Shown one piece after another: positions 4,011 through 5,318 of a stretch of 5,318 nt of DNA (its first letter is position 1; each line of letters begins with the position of its first letter). The notes under the pieces are model-generated. The model searched no databases. It was not told the origin of the DNA and saw nothing but the letters and a program-made list of their open reading frames with translations. Source of the DNA: a candidate division TA06 bacterium DG_78 (GTDB taxonomy: Bacteria; Hydrothermota; Tepidihabitantia; SM23-42); contig LJNI01000158.1 of NCBI GenBank assembly GCA_001303225.1, forward strand, positions 1 to 5,318, read 5' to 3'. The position numbers and the translations under genes are program-made.

Positions 4011-5318
4011 AAATATTTTTCCCGGATTCAAGATATTCTTCGGGTCAAAAATATCCTTGATTTTTTTCATGATACTAATCTGTGTTGTGTCTAATGCCAT
4101 CGAGAGATATGGAATCTTTGATAGTCCGATACCATGCTCAGCTGTAATCGTTCCACCTAATGATAACGTAATTTCATATATCTTCCTGCGCATCTCATCC
4201 ACCCATTTTTTATCACTGTAATCTTTTTTATTATCACTGTCATCAATCACAGCGATATCGCTGTGAATATTACCGTCACCAAGATGACCAAATGCAAACA
4301 GGTGTACATTGTATTTTTCAACACATTCCTTTAACATACTAATTAAACGAGGAATTTGATTTTTAGGAACCACTAAATCTTCACGTGCTACAGGTTTACA
4401 CAATTCTTTTAAAGCATCACCGATATTTTTTCTCGGTTCCCAGATTTTCTCTTTATCTTTGGCAGTTTCTGCGACAAAGACGTCAAAGCATCCAAATTTA
4501 AGTGCACTATCACCGATTTTATCATAATTCTTCCGCATTTGTTCTCTATCATTCCCATCGATTTCTACAATGATATGGGCACCGGCATCAGGAAAGGGTA
4601 GTTTTCTCTTTAGATATTTCCCAACAATCCGATAAATATCGCCATCCATGAATTCGATTGCGGTTGGCATGATGTCTTCTTGTAAGAGCTCGAGAGAGAA
4701 CTGGCTTGCATCCTCAATACCTTTGAATGGAATGAGGAGGTCAACAACAACTTTTGGTAATGGTAAGACCTTGAGCGTTGCCTCTGTGACGATTGCGAGG
4801 GTACCTTCTGAGCCGACGACGAGGTCGAGCACGTCATACCCGGTCACATTTTTCAAAAGTTTGCCACCGGCTTTTATAATCGTGCCATCCGCGAGTACTA
4901 GTTCTAATCCGGTCACATAATTTTTGGTAACGCCATACTTCATTGCTCGTGGACCACCAGCATTCTCCGCAATATTACCACCGATTGTACATGAATCGAG
5001 ACTCACTGGGTCTGGAGGAAAGAAGAGGCCGTGTTTGGCAAGCTCATTTTCGAGCTGCTCAGTGATGATTCCTGGTTCAGTAACAACCATGAGATTTTTC
5101 TCATCGATTTCTTTTATTTTATTCATCTGTTCTAAGGAAAGTACAATACCACCATGTATCGGTACTGCGCCAGCCGAGAGACTCGTTCCGCCACCGCGTG
5201 CTGTCACTGCAATGGTGTGTTCATACGCCAGCTCCATGATTTTTGAGACCTCTTCTGCCGTACTCGGTTTTACTACTACCTCAGGCATTGCATGATATAT
5301 GGGGGTTTCGTCATGGGA
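3999..5318 (-). CDS. FAD-linked 2-hydroxyacid dehydrogenase, GlcD/D-lactate dehydrogenase type (N-terminus outside window)
   Basis: The visible 439 residues belong to the FAD-linked oxidase family of GlcD and D-lactate dehydrogenases, which oxidise D-2-hydroxyacids such as glycolate or lactate and pass electrons to a partner. The frame is open to the window edge: the residues before Met11 (SHDETPIYHA) fit the family's YSxDxTxxxxxxP region, so the ATG at 5288 is internal and the real start, perhaps 35-45 codons further up, is missing. Seen in order: MPEVVVKPSTAEEV (11-24); FAD loop ARGGGTSLSAGA (40-51); PPDPVSLDSCTIGGNIAENA (101-120); GSEGTLAIVTEATLKV (169-184); GHLGDGNIH (344-352) with likely metal- or substrate-binding histidines; AEHGIGLSK (393-401); and the ending DPKNILNPGKIF. 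There is no C-terminal iron-sulfur domain, so an electron acceptor must be separate. The substrate cannot be assigned from sequence alone. Confidence 0.92.
   Translation of the reverse strand, partial: SHDETPIYHAMPEVVVKPSTAEEVSKIMELAYEHTIAVTARGGGTSLSAGAVPIHGGIVLSLEQMNKIKEIDEKNLMVVTEPGIITEQLENELAKHGLFFPPDPVSLDSCTIGGNIAENAGGPRAMKYGVTKNYVTGLELVLADGTIIKAGGKLLKNVTGYDVLDLVVGSEGTLAIVTEATLKVLPLPKVVVDLLIPFKGIEDASQFSLELLQEDIMPTAIEFMDGDIYRIVGKYLKRKLPFPDAGAHIIVEIDGNDREQMRKNYDKIGDSALKFGCFDVFVAETAKDKEKIWEPRKNIGDALKELCKPVAREDLVVPKNQIPRLISMLKECVEKYNVHLFAFGHLGDGNIHSDIAVIDDSDNKKDYSDKKWVDEMRRKIYEITLSLGGTITAEHGIGLSKIPYLSMALDTTQISIMKKIKDIFDPKNILNPGKIFTSQ

Noticed and set aside
5286..5288. The ATG at 5288 as the true start of the FAD-linked dehydrogenase.
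   Set aside because: The frame remains open to the window edge, and the ten upstream residues fit the conserved family N-terminal region, so this Met is internal.

Overview
All genes in this 5.3 kb AT-rich window lie on the minus strand, so transcription runs from high to low coordinates. The content suggests an anaerobic or microaerophilic bacterium, plausibly an uncultured lineage. The promoter is of sigma70 type and the Shine-Dalgarno sites are bacterial. Thermophily and a specific phylum (a candidate group such as WOR-3/Stahlbacteria came to mind) cannot be established from this sequence.

Layout in transcription order. (1) 5318-3999: a GlcD-type FAD-linked 2-hydroxyacid dehydrogenase whose N-terminus lies beyond the window edge. 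(2) 3998-3829: a 170 bp spacer with a hairpin over the glcD-like stop codon, degenerate ATTCGT repeats and a 13-bp-arm inverted repeat. (3) 3828-2770: a lipoate-protein ligase A family enzyme with its C-terminal accessory domain. (4) 2769-2488: a 282 bp AT-rich spacer holding a sigma70 promoter with both hexamers at consensus (TTGACA-16-TATAAT) and a perfect 19 bp palindrome just upstream of it. (5) 2487-1: a tight operon encoding a DsrE-family protein, a TusA-like sulfurtransferase, an MvhD-type [2Fe-2S] protein, a short HdrA-like iron-sulfur flavoprotein, and the first 60 codons of a second HdrA-family protein that leaves the window.

How the genes may work together (inference). DsrE and TusA proteins carry sulfur as cysteine persulfide. 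HdrA and MvhD proteins pass electrons between FAD, iron-sulfur clusters and a hydrogenase or other partner. Their co-transcription suggests a sulfur-relay module wired to a heterodisulfide-reductase-like complex. This resembles the sHdr and DsrE3-TusA-Hdr clusters of sulfur-metabolising prokaryotes, but here an MvhD subunit is included and two HdrA-type proteins sit in tandem, somewhat like QmoA/QmoB. The lipoate ligase upstream fits the known link between sHdr systems and lipoylated carrier proteins, but it lies in its own unit and could equally serve the glycine cleavage system or 2-oxoacid dehydrogenases. No RNA genes, CRISPR arrays or insertion sequences were seen.
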